Source of the DNA: Synaphobranchus kaupii
Lineage: Eukaryota; Chordata; Actinopteri; Anguilliformes; Synaphobranchidae
DNA: 64,000 nt
Direction: 5' to 3'
Assembly (NCBI GenBank): GCA_029718625.1
Contig: CM056380.1
Span: forward strand, 107,202,417-107,266,416
The number at the start of each line of letters is the position of its first letter. The stretch's first letter is position 1. Position numbers and translations under genes: made by a program. Shown in pieces: positions 12,905-21,558 of this stretch. The notes beneath the pieces were generated by a model. The model saw nothing but the letters and a program-made list of their open reading frames with translations. It searched no databases and was not told where the DNA came from.

Positions 12905-15900
12905 TAGAGTGCACACTATTACACAGCCATAATCAGCCAGCTAAGATTCCTTACACACTCATTCCCACTACACACACACACACACACACAAACTACTGCA
13001 CAGCCATAATTAGGCCAGCTACGTTCCTGAGACTCGTTTCCACTACAGGTATCTGTAAAGGGCTGAAGAGCAGCAATGCCTGAAGGGTTTGGGTGTGTCT
13101 CAGTACTTCCTGGTTCATTTACAGTCAAGCCGGAAAGTCTCCCCACCCCTTTCACATTCTCCACGTTTTATTACGTTACAGACATATTCTACAATAGATT
13201 GAGTTCATTTTTTGTCTCGAAATTCTACACAAAATAGCCCATAATGACAAAGTGAAAACAGGTTTTTAGACATTTGTGCTAATTTATTAAAAATCTAAAT
13301 GTAAAATATCATATGTACACAAGTGATATGACACCCAAAAGTGAGCTGAGGTGCAGTTTGTTTCCACTGATACTGCTTGAGATGTTTCTACAACTTAATT
13401 GGAGTCCACCTGTGATACATTCAATTGATTGGACATGATTGGGGATTGCCAACACCTGCCTATATAAGGTCCTACAGTTGACAGTGCATGTCAGAGCAAA
13501 CGCCAAGCCATGGGGTCAAAGGAATTATCTGCAGACCTCAGAAACAGGATTGTGTCATGGCATAGATCTGGAGATGGGTACGGAAAAATCTCTGCAGCTT
13601 TACAGGTCCCAAAGAGCACAGTGGCCACCATCATTCGTAAATGGAAGAAGTTTGGAACCACCAAGAATCTTCCTAGACCTGGCCGCCTGGCCAAACTGAG
13701 CAATCGGGGAAGACGGGCCTTGGCCAGGGAGGTGAGCAGGAACCTGAGGGTCACTCTGACAGAGCTCCAGCGTATCCTTGTGGAGATGGGAGAACCTTTC
13801 AGAAGATCAACCATCCAGGCAGCACTCCACCAATCAGGCCTTTATGGTAGAGTGGCCAGACGGAAGGCCCTCCTTAGTAAAAGGCACATCACAGCCCGCT
13901 TGGAGTTTGCCAAAAGGCACCTAGAGGACTCTCAAACCATGAGAATCAAGATTCTCTGGTCTGATGAAACCAAAATTGAACTTTTTGGCCTGAATACCAA
14001 GCGTCACGTCTGGAGGAAACCAGGCACCGCTCATCACCTGGCTAATACCATCCCTACAGTGAAGCATGGCGGTGGCAGCATCATGATGTGGGGATGTTTT
14101 TCAGCAGCGGGAACGGGGCGACTAGTCCTGATAGAGGGAAAGATGAATGCAGCTAAGTACACCGAGATCCTTGAAGAAAACCTGCTCCAGAGCGCTCTGG
14201 ACCTCAGACTGGGGCGAAGGTTTACCTTCCAACATGACAACGACCCAAAGCGCACAGACAAGAGAACAAAGGAGTGGCTTCGGAGAAAGTCTGTGCATGT
14301 CCTTGAGTGGCCCAGCCAGAGCCCAGACCTGAATCCAATTGAACATCTCTGGAAAGAGCTGAAAATGGCTGTGTACCGACGCTCCCCAGGACTGGAGTTA
14401 AACCTGCAGACACTGCGGCCCTCCAGGACTGGAGTTATACCTGCAGACACTGTGGCCCTCCAAGACTGGAGTTAAACCTGCAGACACAGCGGCCCTCCAG
14501 GACTGGAGTAAAACCTGCAGACACTGCGGCCCTCCAGGACTGGAGTTATACCTGCAGACACTGCGGCCCTCCAAGACTGGAGTTAAACCTGCCAGCACTG
14601 TGGCCCTCCAGGACTGGAGTTACACCTGCCAGCACTGTGGCCCACCCAAACTGTTTGAGGTCCCACCAGGCCTCAACAATAGGGCTTGACCACTTGTCTG
14701 AGACAAGTGAATAACATTCAACCTATGTGCCAAAAAATGCACAAATAAAAACATTCAAAACTATAGAAAGGCAAATATCAAATGACGACATTATCATGAA
14801 TCATGATTTTTTTTTTTTTTTGTCTTGGCAGGTCAAGGCGGATCAGTTTTCTCCTCTGTGTGTGTTTGGGCTGTGGGGGCCTGTTAGTTCCCAGACTAAT
14901 GATTGAGGTGTTTGTCAACAGGACATGTCATACTATCTCAAACAGGCCCATGATACAGTAAGTGGCGCTTCACCTTTGGGTAAGGAGCAATAAACAATGC
15001 ATGACACATGCAACTTCAAAAACAAGCCAAAAATCCAAATAGCAAAATATTCATTCTTGTAGATCTCAAAGGGATCAATTAAAAAATATCTGTGGGTGGT
15101 TTTTAGGAGCACACCGTCCACTCCATATTTTATTATTGTGCCCTACACATGGTTTAAAAATGGAAGAATTACAGGCCTATGTTTAATACAGCAGTAGAAA
15201 TATTTTAGAACAATTGTAGCATTTTTTTAAACTGAACATAACAAAGGCCCCTGGTGATTTTTTATTTAATTTTTCTAGCAAAACAGAAAAGAGAATGTCA
15301 GGCAGAACTATGCCCCATCTCTGGCTGAGTTGGAACAGAATGGCCCCGTCAGTGAAACCAGTACAAACTTCTAAATGTAGGCTACTTGGAATCGGCCCCA
15401 CGTTAGCCCGGTCTGTGAGAACACCGAAACAATGGCTTACATCTCAGCTATGCTTATTCGCCTTTAGTGTTTATTGCAGAAATGTTACTGCATTCCCTCT
15501 GTGACCCTCTCTATCTCTAGAATTTTACTTTTTGATTCACAATACCACAATGTATATATTATTCAATAATTATATTTACAATATTTATATTTAAAACATA
15601 ATATAGATATAGCTGTATTAAATGGTAAAGATAAAATTTAATCTGATTACCAGATCTACAGGCGAGAATGTATTCTAAATGGAAACTATGATTTGTTGCC
15701 TGCTGAAATCGTAAAAGGCAGTGCAAGCTAACGTTAAGGTATATAATATATTACATCCGCGCTAACTGGGTCTAGTTAGGTGATAGAAAAGCGGTAAAGT
15801 GAACCAAACCATTGAAATTCAACAGGCTGATATTGGATGCGCTTTTCAGGATTAACGTTGGCTACTAGCCTAATGAATAGTTAATGCCGATACGATACTG

Positions 15901-16167
15901 TTAGAACCCCAGTGACCTAATAATATAATAACTAACGTTAGTGACAGCAGAGGTAGCTATATGACTCTTATTGTTGTAGCCATCTAGCCAACGTCAGCGA
16001 TTTATCTAAATGAGGAACAATGGGAAGCAATAACGTTACAACTGACCCTTCTGTCTCAGCGTCGAGCGGTCAAGCTGAATGATGTCCGCGCACTGGTCAA
16101 TATTTCCTCTTTGAATTGTGTCAAATATGTCACCACCTCCAAGGGTTTGTGCTGCGACAGGAAACAT
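1..16167 (-). CDS. Ankyrin-repeat DHHC palmitoyltransferase, ZDHHC13/ZDHHC17 (HIP14)-like; ten coding exons, 3' end outside window
   Basis: S-palmitoyltransferase that would attach fatty acyl groups to cysteines of substrate proteins, probably at Golgi or other endomembranes as known for HIP14. Ten exons join in frame (121, 136, 111, 133, 179, 74, 163, 83, 191 and at least 165 bp) to 452 codons. Residues about 40-235 hold six ankyrin-type repeats with TPLHYAA, TPFHFAC, TALHHSV, TPLHLAA, TPLHVAA and TPFDLC cores. Four hydrophobic segments follow (about 252-395), then a Cys-rich domain with the catalytic DHHC in context DYDHHCLFLNQC. This is the order in HIP14-type enzymes: ANK, four TMs, CRD, further TMs. 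The start ATG at 16167 has an ACC context. The conserved TTxE motif and C-terminus are off the left edge. It is clearly diverged from both mammalian ZDHHC13 and ZDHHC17, so it may be a fish paralog. Family assignment is confident; orthology is not. Confidence 0.88.
166..789. other. Intronic sequence of the DHHC gene, nothing recognised
   Basis: Part of the 4.9-kb intron between exons 9 and 10. A segment ending near 245 (CAATATGAAAATAAAAAGG on the minus strand) recurs at about 627-645, within two stretches that also share GGGAGAAACC/TTTTTCCAAGG-like words, so a diverged dispersed repeat may be present in opposite orientations. No coding signal. Confidence 0.4.
790..2885. repeat. 31-bp minisatellite, about 67 copies, in an intron of the DHHC gene
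   Basis: Tandem array built on GCTGTAGAGCTGAAACGTAC followed by TGTAAAGCTGT. The 31-bp unit is itself made of two related half units of about 15-16 bp (GCTGTAGAGCTGAAAC and GTACTGTAAAGCTGT). Variants (GAATCGTGC, GAAGCGTAT, CGCAC) recur in blocks; a segment near 1300-1735 is repeated nearly intact at 2080-2540, showing higher-order duplication. The minus strand is open in several frames for up to 698 codons only because a 31-bp unit rotates through all three stop-free frames; it is not a gene. Confidence 0.95.
3032..4018 (-). mobile_element. Nested PIF/Harbinger-like element with Myb/SANT remnant
   Basis: Terminal inverted repeats GGGCTCTATTTT...AAAATAGAGCCC, with further pairing of CGCAA-containing subterminal sequence. 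The target duplication is AAT, and the partner arm of the host fold-back element preserves the empty site (CATAATGTCT). The minus strand at 3581-3865 is open for 94 codons and contains RFSAPESDILATEVQARTVV followed by a basic stretch, which resembles the Myb/SANT-like protein of Harbinger elements. No DDE transposase is present, so it is non-autonomous. Confidence 0.72.
3581..3865 (-). pseudogene. Myb/SANT-like domain fragment of a Harbinger element
   Basis: 94 codons with ATG at 3865. The middle (about residues 43-90: FSAPESDILATEVQARTVV, then LPEVRKAREEVANALISL) has the aromatic and acidic helix, then basic helix pattern seen in the Myb/SANT accessory protein that helps Harbinger transposases bind DNA. 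It lies wholly inside the 3032-4018 element and ends soon after the domain, so it is probably a relic. Confidence 0.5.
5046..5236 (-). CDS. DHHC palmitoyltransferase exon 9 (membrane segment 4 and start of the Cys-rich domain)
   Basis: 191 bp, from the AC acceptor to donor GTAAGA. It encodes WPAPTLLHVSVVHFFAVLW, then a DPG-like NPG motif (TQNPGRLQ), a polar loop, and FCIYCE, the first cysteine pair of the zinc-binding DHHC-CRD. It ends in phase 0, which fits the last exon in the window. Confidence 0.85.
5237..5415 (-). other. U12-type AT-AC intron (179 bp)
   Basis: The 5' end reads ATATCCTTT, the consensus minor-spliceosome AT-AC donor. Near the 3' end TCCTTAAC (5253-5246) matches eight bases of the U12 branch-point consensus, and the intron ends CTCAC ten bases after the branch adenosine. 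No AG gives the right frame: a TAA lies in frame just upstream, and the peptide that follows (WPAPTLLHVSVVHFF) is the expected fourth membrane segment. The intron also holds a B-box-like GGGTTCAATTCCC on the plus strand, suggesting SINE remnants. Confidence 0.85.
5416..5498 (-). CDS. DHHC palmitoyltransferase exon 8 (membrane segment 3), followed by an AT-AC intron
   Basis: 83 bp between acceptor GTGTTCCAG and an unusual donor, ATATCCTTT, at 5415-5407. It encodes LPNPVYVGTLAAGMFHSTVC and then FYYKILP, resembling the third membrane segment of HIP14-type enzymes. It ends one base into an Asn codon that is completed only if the next exon begins at 5236, which is why the AT-AC reading was chosen. 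Confidence 0.8.
5499..6228. other. Intron 7 of the DHHC gene with GT-rich tract
   Basis: Mostly unrecognised sequence. A GT/GC-rich simple repeat with a poly-G run occupies about 6036-6157 (GTGTGTGCGTGCATGCGTG type). The apparent long minus-strand frame across it is a simple-sequence artefact. Confidence 0.7.
6229..6391 (-). CDS. DHHC palmitoyltransferase exon 7 (membrane segments 1-2)
   Basis: 163 bp between acceptor TGTACTCTCAG and donor GTGAGC. It encodes two hydrophobic stretches, FYWTLLFPSLSGAVILLVA and GGIFCALVFPWLA, then the polar tail NILSQYHRINSYQ. It ends two bases into a Gly codon completed by exon 8. Confidence 0.83.
6392..6939. other. Intron 6 of the DHHC gene, nothing recognised
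   Basis: About 550 bp of AT-rich intron. No repeat family, coding signal or regulatory motif that I can support. Confidence 0.6.
6940..7013 (-). CDS. DHHC palmitoyltransferase exon 6 (linker between ankyrin repeats and membrane domain)
   Basis: Short 74-bp exon between acceptor TTTTTGTTGCAG and donor GTAATT. It encodes HQQLTQILKRFINEPTDQKP, matching in position the charged linker that follows the last ankyrin repeat in HIP14-type proteins. Phases on both sides fit exons 5 and 7. Confidence 0.78.
7014..8703. other. Large part of intron 5 of the DHHC gene
   Basis: A short 10-bp tandem repeat (CATCCAACTC type) lies at about 7338-7376. A hairpin-forming pair (CAAACCACAGAA and TTCTGTGGTTC) lies at about 8507-8545. 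Otherwise AT-rich sequence with no coding signal. Confidence 0.6.
8712..9223. mobile_element. hAT-type palindromic MITE (512 bp) with 8-bp target duplication
   Basis: Termini TAGGGCTGGGCGATAT and ATATCGCCCAGCCCTA are perfect inverted repeats, and the flanks carry the same 8 bp, ATGTGTAG, at 8704-8711 and 9224-9231. The arms are paired over most of the element (ATCGATAATTATCG, CTTTCTTTTC/GAAAAGAAAG, GTTGATAAGACAG/CTGTCTTATCAAC). An 8-bp duplication with TAGGG ends is typical of hAT elements. No transposase is encoded. It lies in intron 5 of the DHHC gene. Confidence 0.88.
9232..9470. other. Intronic sequence, nothing recognised
   Basis: Sequence between the MITE and exon 5 of the DHHC gene. 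No supported feature. Confidence 0.5.
9471..9649 (-). CDS. DHHC palmitoyltransferase exon 5 (ankyrin repeats 5-6)
   Basis: 179 bp. The acceptor is inferred at GGGAACAG (9650-9651) because it keeps phase 0 from exon 4; the donor is GTGTGT at 9470. It encodes GVTPLHVAAEKGAIEVSWLL and GLTPFDLCRQGT. The acceptor has a weak pyrimidine tract, so the exact start is less certain than the rest. Confidence 0.78.
10004..10136 (-). CDS. DHHC palmitoyltransferase exon 4 (ankyrin repeats 3-4)
   Basis: 133 bp between acceptor GTGCCACAG and donor GTAAGC, ending in phase 0. It encodes LAIQYLQETGMF and then TPLHLAASTGNSDVVRYLL, a canonical ankyrin repeat. A short 15-bp tandem repeat (GTGAGGTCATCCCT type, 9935-9977) starts in the intron close to its donor. 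Confidence 0.85.
10137..10691. other. Intron 3 of the DHHC gene
   Basis: Unrecognised apart from a short AAATAGATAGATAGATAG microsatellite at about 10665-10688 that directly abuts the donor side of exon 3. Confidence 0.6.
10692..10802 (-). CDS. DHHC palmitoyltransferase exon 3 (ankyrin repeats 2-3)
   Basis: 111 bp between acceptor CTCCCTCAG and donor GTAACT. It encodes NGNVSIMHQMLQHGADVQT and then GKTALHHSVAGGN. It begins two bases into an Arg codon shared with exon 2 and ends two bases into a Val codon shared with exon 4. Confidence 0.85.
10868..11062. repeat. 36-bp minisatellite, about 5-6 copies
   Basis: Tandem units of the type CACGTATGTACGGCGGGGGT followed by TCTCTAATCTCAG in intron 2 of the DHHC gene, starting about 65 bp upstream (in transcription sense) of exon 3. 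Confidence 0.9.
11513..12478. repeat. 51-bp minisatellite, about 19 copies
   Basis: Units of the type ATCTGAAATCACACTACAGC then CAGTGGGGATAAGGGAGACC then AGAGGCTCTTA. Variants such as GAAATCGCAC and GATACGGG are shared by non-adjacent copies. The array lies in intron 2 and ends 93 bp from exon 2 of the DHHC gene. Confidence 0.95.
12572..12707 (-). CDS. DHHC palmitoyltransferase exon 2 (ankyrin repeats 1-2)
   Basis: Acceptor CCTTCCAG lies just before 12707 and donor GTCAGA just after 12572. It encodes GGFTPLHYAAYQGN and GQTPFHFAC, two ankyrin cores. A 51-bp minisatellite lies 93 bp from one side of the exon and CA-rich repeats about 75 bp from the other. Confidence 0.85.
12788..12990. repeat. 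CA microsatellite with duplicated unique spacer
   Basis: Two CA tracts (12865-12902 and 12970-12989) with a roughly 75-bp spacer repeated twice (ATTACACAGCCATAATCAGC...CACTCATTCCCACTA). A third, diverged start (CACAGCCATAATTAGGCCAG) follows at about 12998. Confidence 0.85.
13510..14475 (+). pseudogene. Tc1-like DD34E transposase with aberrant C-terminus
   Basis: Cut-and-paste transposase, 321 codons from ATG at 13510. N-terminal paired-like helix-turn-helix region (about residues 1-110: MGSKELSADLRNRIVSWHR, then LPRPGRLAKLSNRGRR, a GRPR-like hook). The catalytic triad is intact: Asp in ILWSDETKIELFG, Asp in HDNDPKRT and Glu in NPIEHLWKELK, with 34 residues between the last two. After VYRRSPG the frame runs into the 37-bp tandem repeat and stops, whereas Tc1 proteins normally continue about 50-60 residues. 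I infer a 3' truncation that leaves the core but loses the end of the protein and the right terminal repeat. Confidence 0.85.
14387..14645. repeat. 37-bp minisatellite at the Tc1 breakpoint, about 7 copies
   Basis: Units of the type CCTCCAGGACTGGAGTTAAA then CCTGCAGACACTGCGGC. The first copy is fused to the transposase frame, so the array marks the junction where the normal Tc1 3' end was lost. Confidence 0.9.
14646..16046. other. Intron 1 of the DHHC gene, AT-rich
   Basis: Contains a poly-T run at about 14808-14821. Otherwise unrecognised sequence with no coding signal. Confidence 0.6.
16047..16167 (-). CDS. DHHC palmitoyltransferase coding exon 1
   Basis: Starts with ATG at 16167 (MFPVAAQTLG...) and gives 40 codons plus one base, ending before donor GTCAGT at 16046. 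The residues DIFDTIQRGNIDQCADIIQ resemble the helix pair that precedes the first full ankyrin repeat in HIP14-like proteins. The one-base carry joins exon 2 to give a Gly codon and an uninterrupted frame. Confidence 0.8.
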
Positions 16168-16455
16168 GGTAGGTAGCTAGCTAGCTTTCAATGGACAAAA
16201 TATGTTTTGCGCCGTTTGAAGACCTAAACAACAATCTTGTTACATATTACGTATATTTGACCAGTTGCCTACATCAAATGTCTATCTAGAAAACTGGTTG
16301 CCAATCTCTGAGTAGCCCTACCGACCAAAGGCTGCACCTGAGCTTTGAGCTTTGACGTTCACAGCGCAGCGCCATTGAACGTTTATTTGATTACCATAAA
16401 CCCCGCCTTGTACATCCGGTTGGTTGTATCATTTTTGTGACCATCGAACTCCGTA

Positions 16456-16470
16456 CCAGTAGGTGGCGGT
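16456..16470 (+). promoter_or_regulatory. CTCF-like binding motif upstream of the DHHC gene
   Basis: CCAGTAGGTGGCGGT fits the consensus CCASYAGRKGGCRSY at every position, about 290 bp upstream of the DHHC gene start codon. A complementary word (ACCCGCCAT) and a GAAGAAGAAGAA run follow at 16495-16526; I have the impression this whole arrangement is a dispersed vertebrate repeat. Binding is a prediction from sequence only. Confidence 0.45.
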
Positions 16471-17165
16471 ATGCACCTGACAGTTGGTAGCAACCCGCCA
16501 TAGAAAATCCAAAGAAGAAGAAGAATAATGTGACCATCGTTATCCTGTCAGCCCAAGCTGTTGATTCGGACCAACACAAAATTAGGCTTTAAACGATACA
16601 AATATGGTAATGCCATACAGTTTTACAGGGTTGTTGAAGTAGGCTAGCCTACGGTAAAAAGGGTTGCATTATACGAACAAGAATTTTAAGAAAGCGCAGC
16701 AGGTTCTCTGACACAGCAATGAAAGCATAACTTCTGAACAAAATCCCGTGTTATGTCGTTTCGGTTTCCCCTTTTCTCTTGAACATTCCACACGTTTTCT
16801 TAGTTTTTTTTAAAGCCCACAATTGTGAAGTAAGTAGGCTACCATTTTGGTGCATGGATCAAGCGTGTGACCAAAGCTGTGTTGGTCTGTGCTGCTATGT
16901 AAAGTTGATTTTGAAATGCCAACCGTGGGGAAGCGCTACGTGCAAATGTCATTAACTCTGGCATAGGTCAACTAACATGTAGTGCTTTAATGATGTTGCA
17001 CATACAGTGATGTGGAAAGGAACCCTTTTCTAATTATAGATACATCTAACCTTGTGACAAATAACAGTGTCATTATTTATTTTGCATTCTCTGGGCTAGG
17101 AATATAGTTGGCCAGGTCTAACACTGTTGCTCACGTAATTGAAGTGCGTGCACTCAGGACATTTT

Positions 17166-17217
17166 GAATTGCAAGTCACTCTGGATAAGAGTGCCTAGTA
17201 GTAAATGAATGTAATAG
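17166..17217 (+). repeat. SINE/L2-type 3' tail fragment
   Basis: AAGTCACTCTGGATAAGAGT followed by a GCCTAGTAGTAAATGAATGT-like tail is the conserved 3' end of fish tRNA-derived SINEs. No 5' tRNA part was recognised. Confidence 0.6.
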
Positions 17218-17318
17218 AATTTCTGCCTGCCACAGCACCTGTGTTCAGAGTGGTTCCCTATAAGCTTTATAGTGCACTATTTAGGGAATCAGCCATTTTG
17301 TAGGATGTCCTAATTCTC

Positions 17319-17833
17319 AGGCTGTGTCCGAATCAGAGCCCTGTTCCCTGTCCACTGTCCCCTGTCCACTCAGACCCCTGTCTACTATGTGTCCTGTCCC
17401 CTCACATTGCAAGCAGTGTGCGAAAGAAATCCCACAAAACTCTTTCCGAAGTAGTTAGTAATATCTTTTTTAATTTTTATTGAGAATATCAATCAGTTAA
17501 CATATGACAATTGTTACAAAGTGTAGACAATGAATGAAGATAGAATTAACAAAAATAAAAAAAGAGTATTTCGTAATATGACCCACTCTTGTACCATAGA
17601 TATGCATATACGCTCTATGTCTCTTACGTTTTTACTTCCGAGTTACTTACTGAAACTGTGGGGTGAGTGTGCTCCTGAATTCCCTCAACAAAACCTCGGA
17701 AATAAGAGGTTCATCGTGGTATTTTAAGTGCCCCCATTTATGAGAAAAAGTCGCCCACTCAAAAGCTTTTTGACAAAGTGGACTCAAATATGCGCCCTCA
17801 AAAGGGTGTAGGGCTCTGATTCGGACACAGCCT
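17319..17833. mobile_element. MITE with 24-bp terminal inverted repeats
   Basis: Left end AGGCTGTGTCCGAATCAGAG (plus CCCT) and right end GGGCTCTGATTCGGACACAG (plus CCT) are inverted copies. No convincing target duplication was found. A similar end (TGATTCGGACACAGCCCCCT) at 5018-5037 suggests a second family member. Confidence 0.65.
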
Positions 17834-18189
17834 CAGTGTTCTCAATTGATCATTCGAAAACCATCATAGTAGCCAATCTCCTAAGTAGTGCACTGTAAAG
17901 CATATATGAAGCCATTCCGAATGCAGCCCATGTAGGATAGCCATCCTTAGCTAACCCCACTGAATCTTGCTTCAGTGATGTCAAAATCATCACTGACACT
18001 GCATACCAAGGGCAGTGTCCATCTTCGTATTAAGTCTGATGCATGCTTTGTCTTTTGCTTTGTACTAAGTGTGTACTGATGTTCTGTAGTCTCCTTGCTG
18101 TCAATGTGCTTTATTGTTTTCATGGCACTTAGGGGCTAATCATTGACCCCGCCAGTGTTGACCGTTCACTCCGCATGCTGTACTACTTT

Positions 18190-18240
18190 GTAAATCGCTC
18201 TGGGTGAGAGCGTCCACTAAATATCAAATTGTAATTGTAA
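18190..18240 (+). repeat. SINE/L2-type 3' tail fragment
   Basis: AAATCGCTCTGGGTGAGAGC then GTCCACTAAATATCAAATTG and TAATTGTAA: a diverged copy of the fish SINE 3' tail. Confidence 0.55.
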
Positions 18241-18910
18241 TCTTTGCAGGGGCTATAGGCACTAGTTTCCAACACGTCAAGGGTGATGCGTTTATAGTCT
18301 TTGACAGGGATCTCAAACGTGGGTTTCTGTCTGTTGTTGGTGTGTTTTAGCGCTTAACAGAAACCGCAAAAACCTGCAGACACTGCCTTTCTGCCATCGG
18401 CTCTGGAAGCTCAGTGCCAGGATCCCTGGTTTACAGACATTCCCAGAGAAGCTGAAATGGGAAAATGCCAGGAAACAAAATATAAACATATAATATAAAA
18501 ATGCAGAAGCTATAGAGATAATGAGCCTGTCCCCACTACTGAGCAAAACGATATGGAAGTGACAGCAGTGTGCTGACATCATTGTACATTTCATGTGGAG
18601 CAAACAGCAGCTGATCACCTGGTACTAAAATGCATAAAAGAGACATGATTGATTAGTGAGGGAACCAAACAATTTTCATGATCAAACCTAAGGGTGTAAT
18701 AAAAAAAAATAAAAAAAATTCCCAGACTAATTAATATAGACATGGTATATTGAGAGAGCATGTGTTCCCCAGCCAATACAAGAAACTGTAAAATTAATTT
18801 GGCAGATACAGTTATAAGCTGTTGAATACCTTAGTTTCCAGATGGCAGAACAAGAAGCATTTATAGAGGCCTTAGCTCTCACATACTGTACTTGCATGAC
18901 GTATATGATA

Positions 18911-19080
18911 CGTGGCAGTGTGACGTAATGGTTAGGGAATCGGGCTTGTCGATCCAAGGTTGTGAGGTGGGCACTGCTGCGTTAAACCCATGGGTTTTAG
19001 TACCGCTCGTGCTTATTAACCGGAGCTGCTTCAAAACATATCCAGCTGTATAAGTGGACTGTATGCAAAAAGAGTGCATG
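18911..19080 (+). repeat. Degenerate tRNA-derived SINE
   Basis: GGCAGTGTGACGTAATGGTT resembles the A-box head of the intact SINE at 35665-39150, and TATCCAGCTGTATAAGTGGA near the 3' side matches its body (TATCCAGCTGTATAAATGGA). Confidence 0.6.
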
Positions 19081-21558
19081 TTTGAGCGTTTTTCTCCCTA
19101 CTGGGGAGTTTGTATCTCGTTTGCTTTTTGGGGGTTCAGGACTGTTTTTGGGGGTTTTTTTGCGCAATTTTCCTTTTGTTTCTCTTTACGGCGTCTTTGA
19201 GACAGTTCTCTGTAAAAAAATAATAAATAAATAATTCTATACACATAACATTTAATTGAAAGTTGGTTTGTATAAATTGCTAAATACCTAAAATGTAAAA
19301 CAAATAAATAAAAATAATAATAAAAACATTTCCATGCTGAGCTTGCACTTAACTCAACTAGAGGGCAGGCTGAGTATTTCTGGCTACTGCAATGAACTCT
19401 CTTCGGTCTACTCTCTTTACAATTTAACAAATTCATGATGGGAAACGGCATATTGCCTTTTTTTTTGGATGGATGCACTTCCTGCCGTCTCGTGTCTTAT
19501 TTTAAAATTGCGCCACTGTTGAACCGCAGTAAGACACGCATTTTTTTAAATGCCCAACAGAAATTAGAGGTAGGCTCATAAAGGTCTATGCTTGACCGGT
19601 TAAATTTCACGCGGCTTTGTTTGCTTAAATGAGGAGAAGCGCCAAACATCTGGTCAACTTCACGCCTTTTTTTTCTTTCGACATGATTATTTAAAAAACA
19701 AAAAAAACAAACGAATAACACGTGCTGAAATGGTGTTCTGATTTTAATTGTTAGCGTTTATTGCCACTAGATGTCGCTGCACATTAAATAATTATATAGT
19801 TAACTATAACTATGTGGCCACGTGAGAGTAGAAGCTCTGAGTAATGTTATGTATTGTATAATTATAGTAAATGGACATTACTTGGTAGTAGCCTAACCAT
19901 CGACTGTTACGCTATTATGAAAACAACAAGGTGGTCAAGCGCATGAGATATGCGCGGGTGTTAAATATTAAGACTGCTGTTACTGTATCTATTGGGGGGC
20001 GGTGTTAAATCGGTTGCATGTATAAAAAGATTAAGACAATATTCACGTGCATATGGACGCAAGTTATGCATTTCGTTAAACTGAACAAGAAGGGAGTGCA
20101 CAGTTTATTTTCGCTCTTTCCGACACTAGCAATAGTGTTAACAGAAAAAAAAAAAAAAAAAGTTGTACGAACGCCTGCAATCGAAACGCCCCATGTTGCA
20201 TGATCAGCAGTGGCTAAAAATTTCAGCAAGTAACTAAATGGAATCAAATTAAATCAAGGGGAGAGACCTCGCGAGACAACGAGCCAGTTCATTTACTTCT
20301 GCTTTTCCCTTGGAAACGAGGCACATGACTTGTTGCATCTGATGTAAGACTTTAGCGTCGCTCAAAGTTCGGGCAGTTTCGCACAAATTCGCAGGCTTGG
20401 TGAACTCAAAGCCCGTAGGCTACTATACAATCTCCGGTGAACCGTAATACAGCAACCTGGGCTGCACTCGTGCCTAGAAAAATCTCCCGGCATGTTCTGA
20501 CACGGCAAGGTAAAGACAACTCCCCTATTCGCCTGGACAGCGCTTCCGAAAATTCTAGGGCAAATTGAATTCCGATGAGTCTGACGGGTACGTTTGAACA
20601 GCTTTTCTGATCTATGAACCAATGAACTGAGTTGAAAATCCAATTGTTTCGTCAGTTTTTTTGTAGCAGAAACTGGATTATTTGTCACGCGACCATGTGT
20701 TTTGTAGTTGTGTTGATGGTAGCCACGAGAGGGTTGTTTCTTCAGCGTTGAATGATGACTGTACAAACCGGTTTCGTAAAACCATGTGAAATAACTTTTT
20801 AAAGGAAATGCACTGAAAACAAAACCAATTTATTTACATTGAGCAATCCGATTGAGTTTGAAATTCAACAGTGTCTGGCACAGAATTCGAGTACCTGCCG
20901 AAAATCTTCCCGTTGTCTGTGCGCTTACTGTTTGGATTTTATGCTTACTTTAGCAGTCATGGAGTAGCCTTAAAAAAGTAATTATGTTTCACAAGTGAGC
21001 CTTTATGCACCAAGTGATTGTGTGAAATTTCACGAGAAAGACCTCACTAGCTGAATTTAGGCATTGCATTTGCACTTGAAGCAAAGGCAGCAGTTTTCTT
21101 GGAACAGATATAACCTCCACACATCCCCCTTCCTTGTAGGGAAACTCACATACTATTGGGCATCACAAGATCACATTAAGGCCTCATGTGTAAAGCAGAA
21201 TCTTACTGACTGGTGTGAAGATCCCAGAGAGAGCTTTGTTTAACAGTGTTGGCAGGAAGCAGGAAGTATCTGCAGCCTCGGATTCCCACACCCACAAAAT
21301 AGTTGCTTTTTAAATAAACACTTGACAGAAACAGAGATGAACGGCGCTATTGTTAATCTGTGTTAATCTAAAAAAAAACTGTAGATTTAACACACAATCC
21401 TGCTGTTTGTTTGGCAGTTAACTGTTGCTTGGTGGACGAAGTATGAGCCTCATTGAAATGCTGGGGATTTCAGGATTGGTCTAATCTGAAATTAAGGAAG
21501 TAATTTATAGCGCGGGTCGACGAGGCTGCCGTTGACATGCTTTTGCGTGTTGTTTCAG

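Larger units (their letters stand above)
13122..14760 (+). mobile_element. Tc1/mariner element, 5' end intact, 3' end rearranged
   Basis: Starts with CAGTCAAGCCGGAAAGTC right after a TA dinucleotide (13120-13121), then runs through a Tc1-like 5' untranslated region (ATAATGACAAAGTGAAAACA) to a transposase. The expected transposase C-terminus and right inverted repeat were not found. From about 14387 the sequence becomes a 37-bp tandem repeat and then unrelated AT-rich sequence, so the right boundary given is approximate. It sits in intron 1 of the DHHC gene, on the opposite strand. Confidence 0.85.
16168..21558. other. Intergenic interval between the two divergent genes
   Basis: About 5.4 kb between the DHHC gene start codon and the first recognised wdfy4 exon. 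It holds the 5' UTR and promoter of the DHHC gene, a CTCF-like site, a MITE (17319-17833), SINE fragments (17166, 18190, 18911) and presumably an unrecognised 5' non-coding exon and promoter for wdfy4. Open frames here (for example 20362-20766 minus, 134 codons) have no recognisable domains. Confidence 0.6.

Noticed and set aside
20362..20766. 134-codon minus-strand frame in the intergenic interval
   Set aside because: No domain, no coding-like codon bias and no splice partners recognised.
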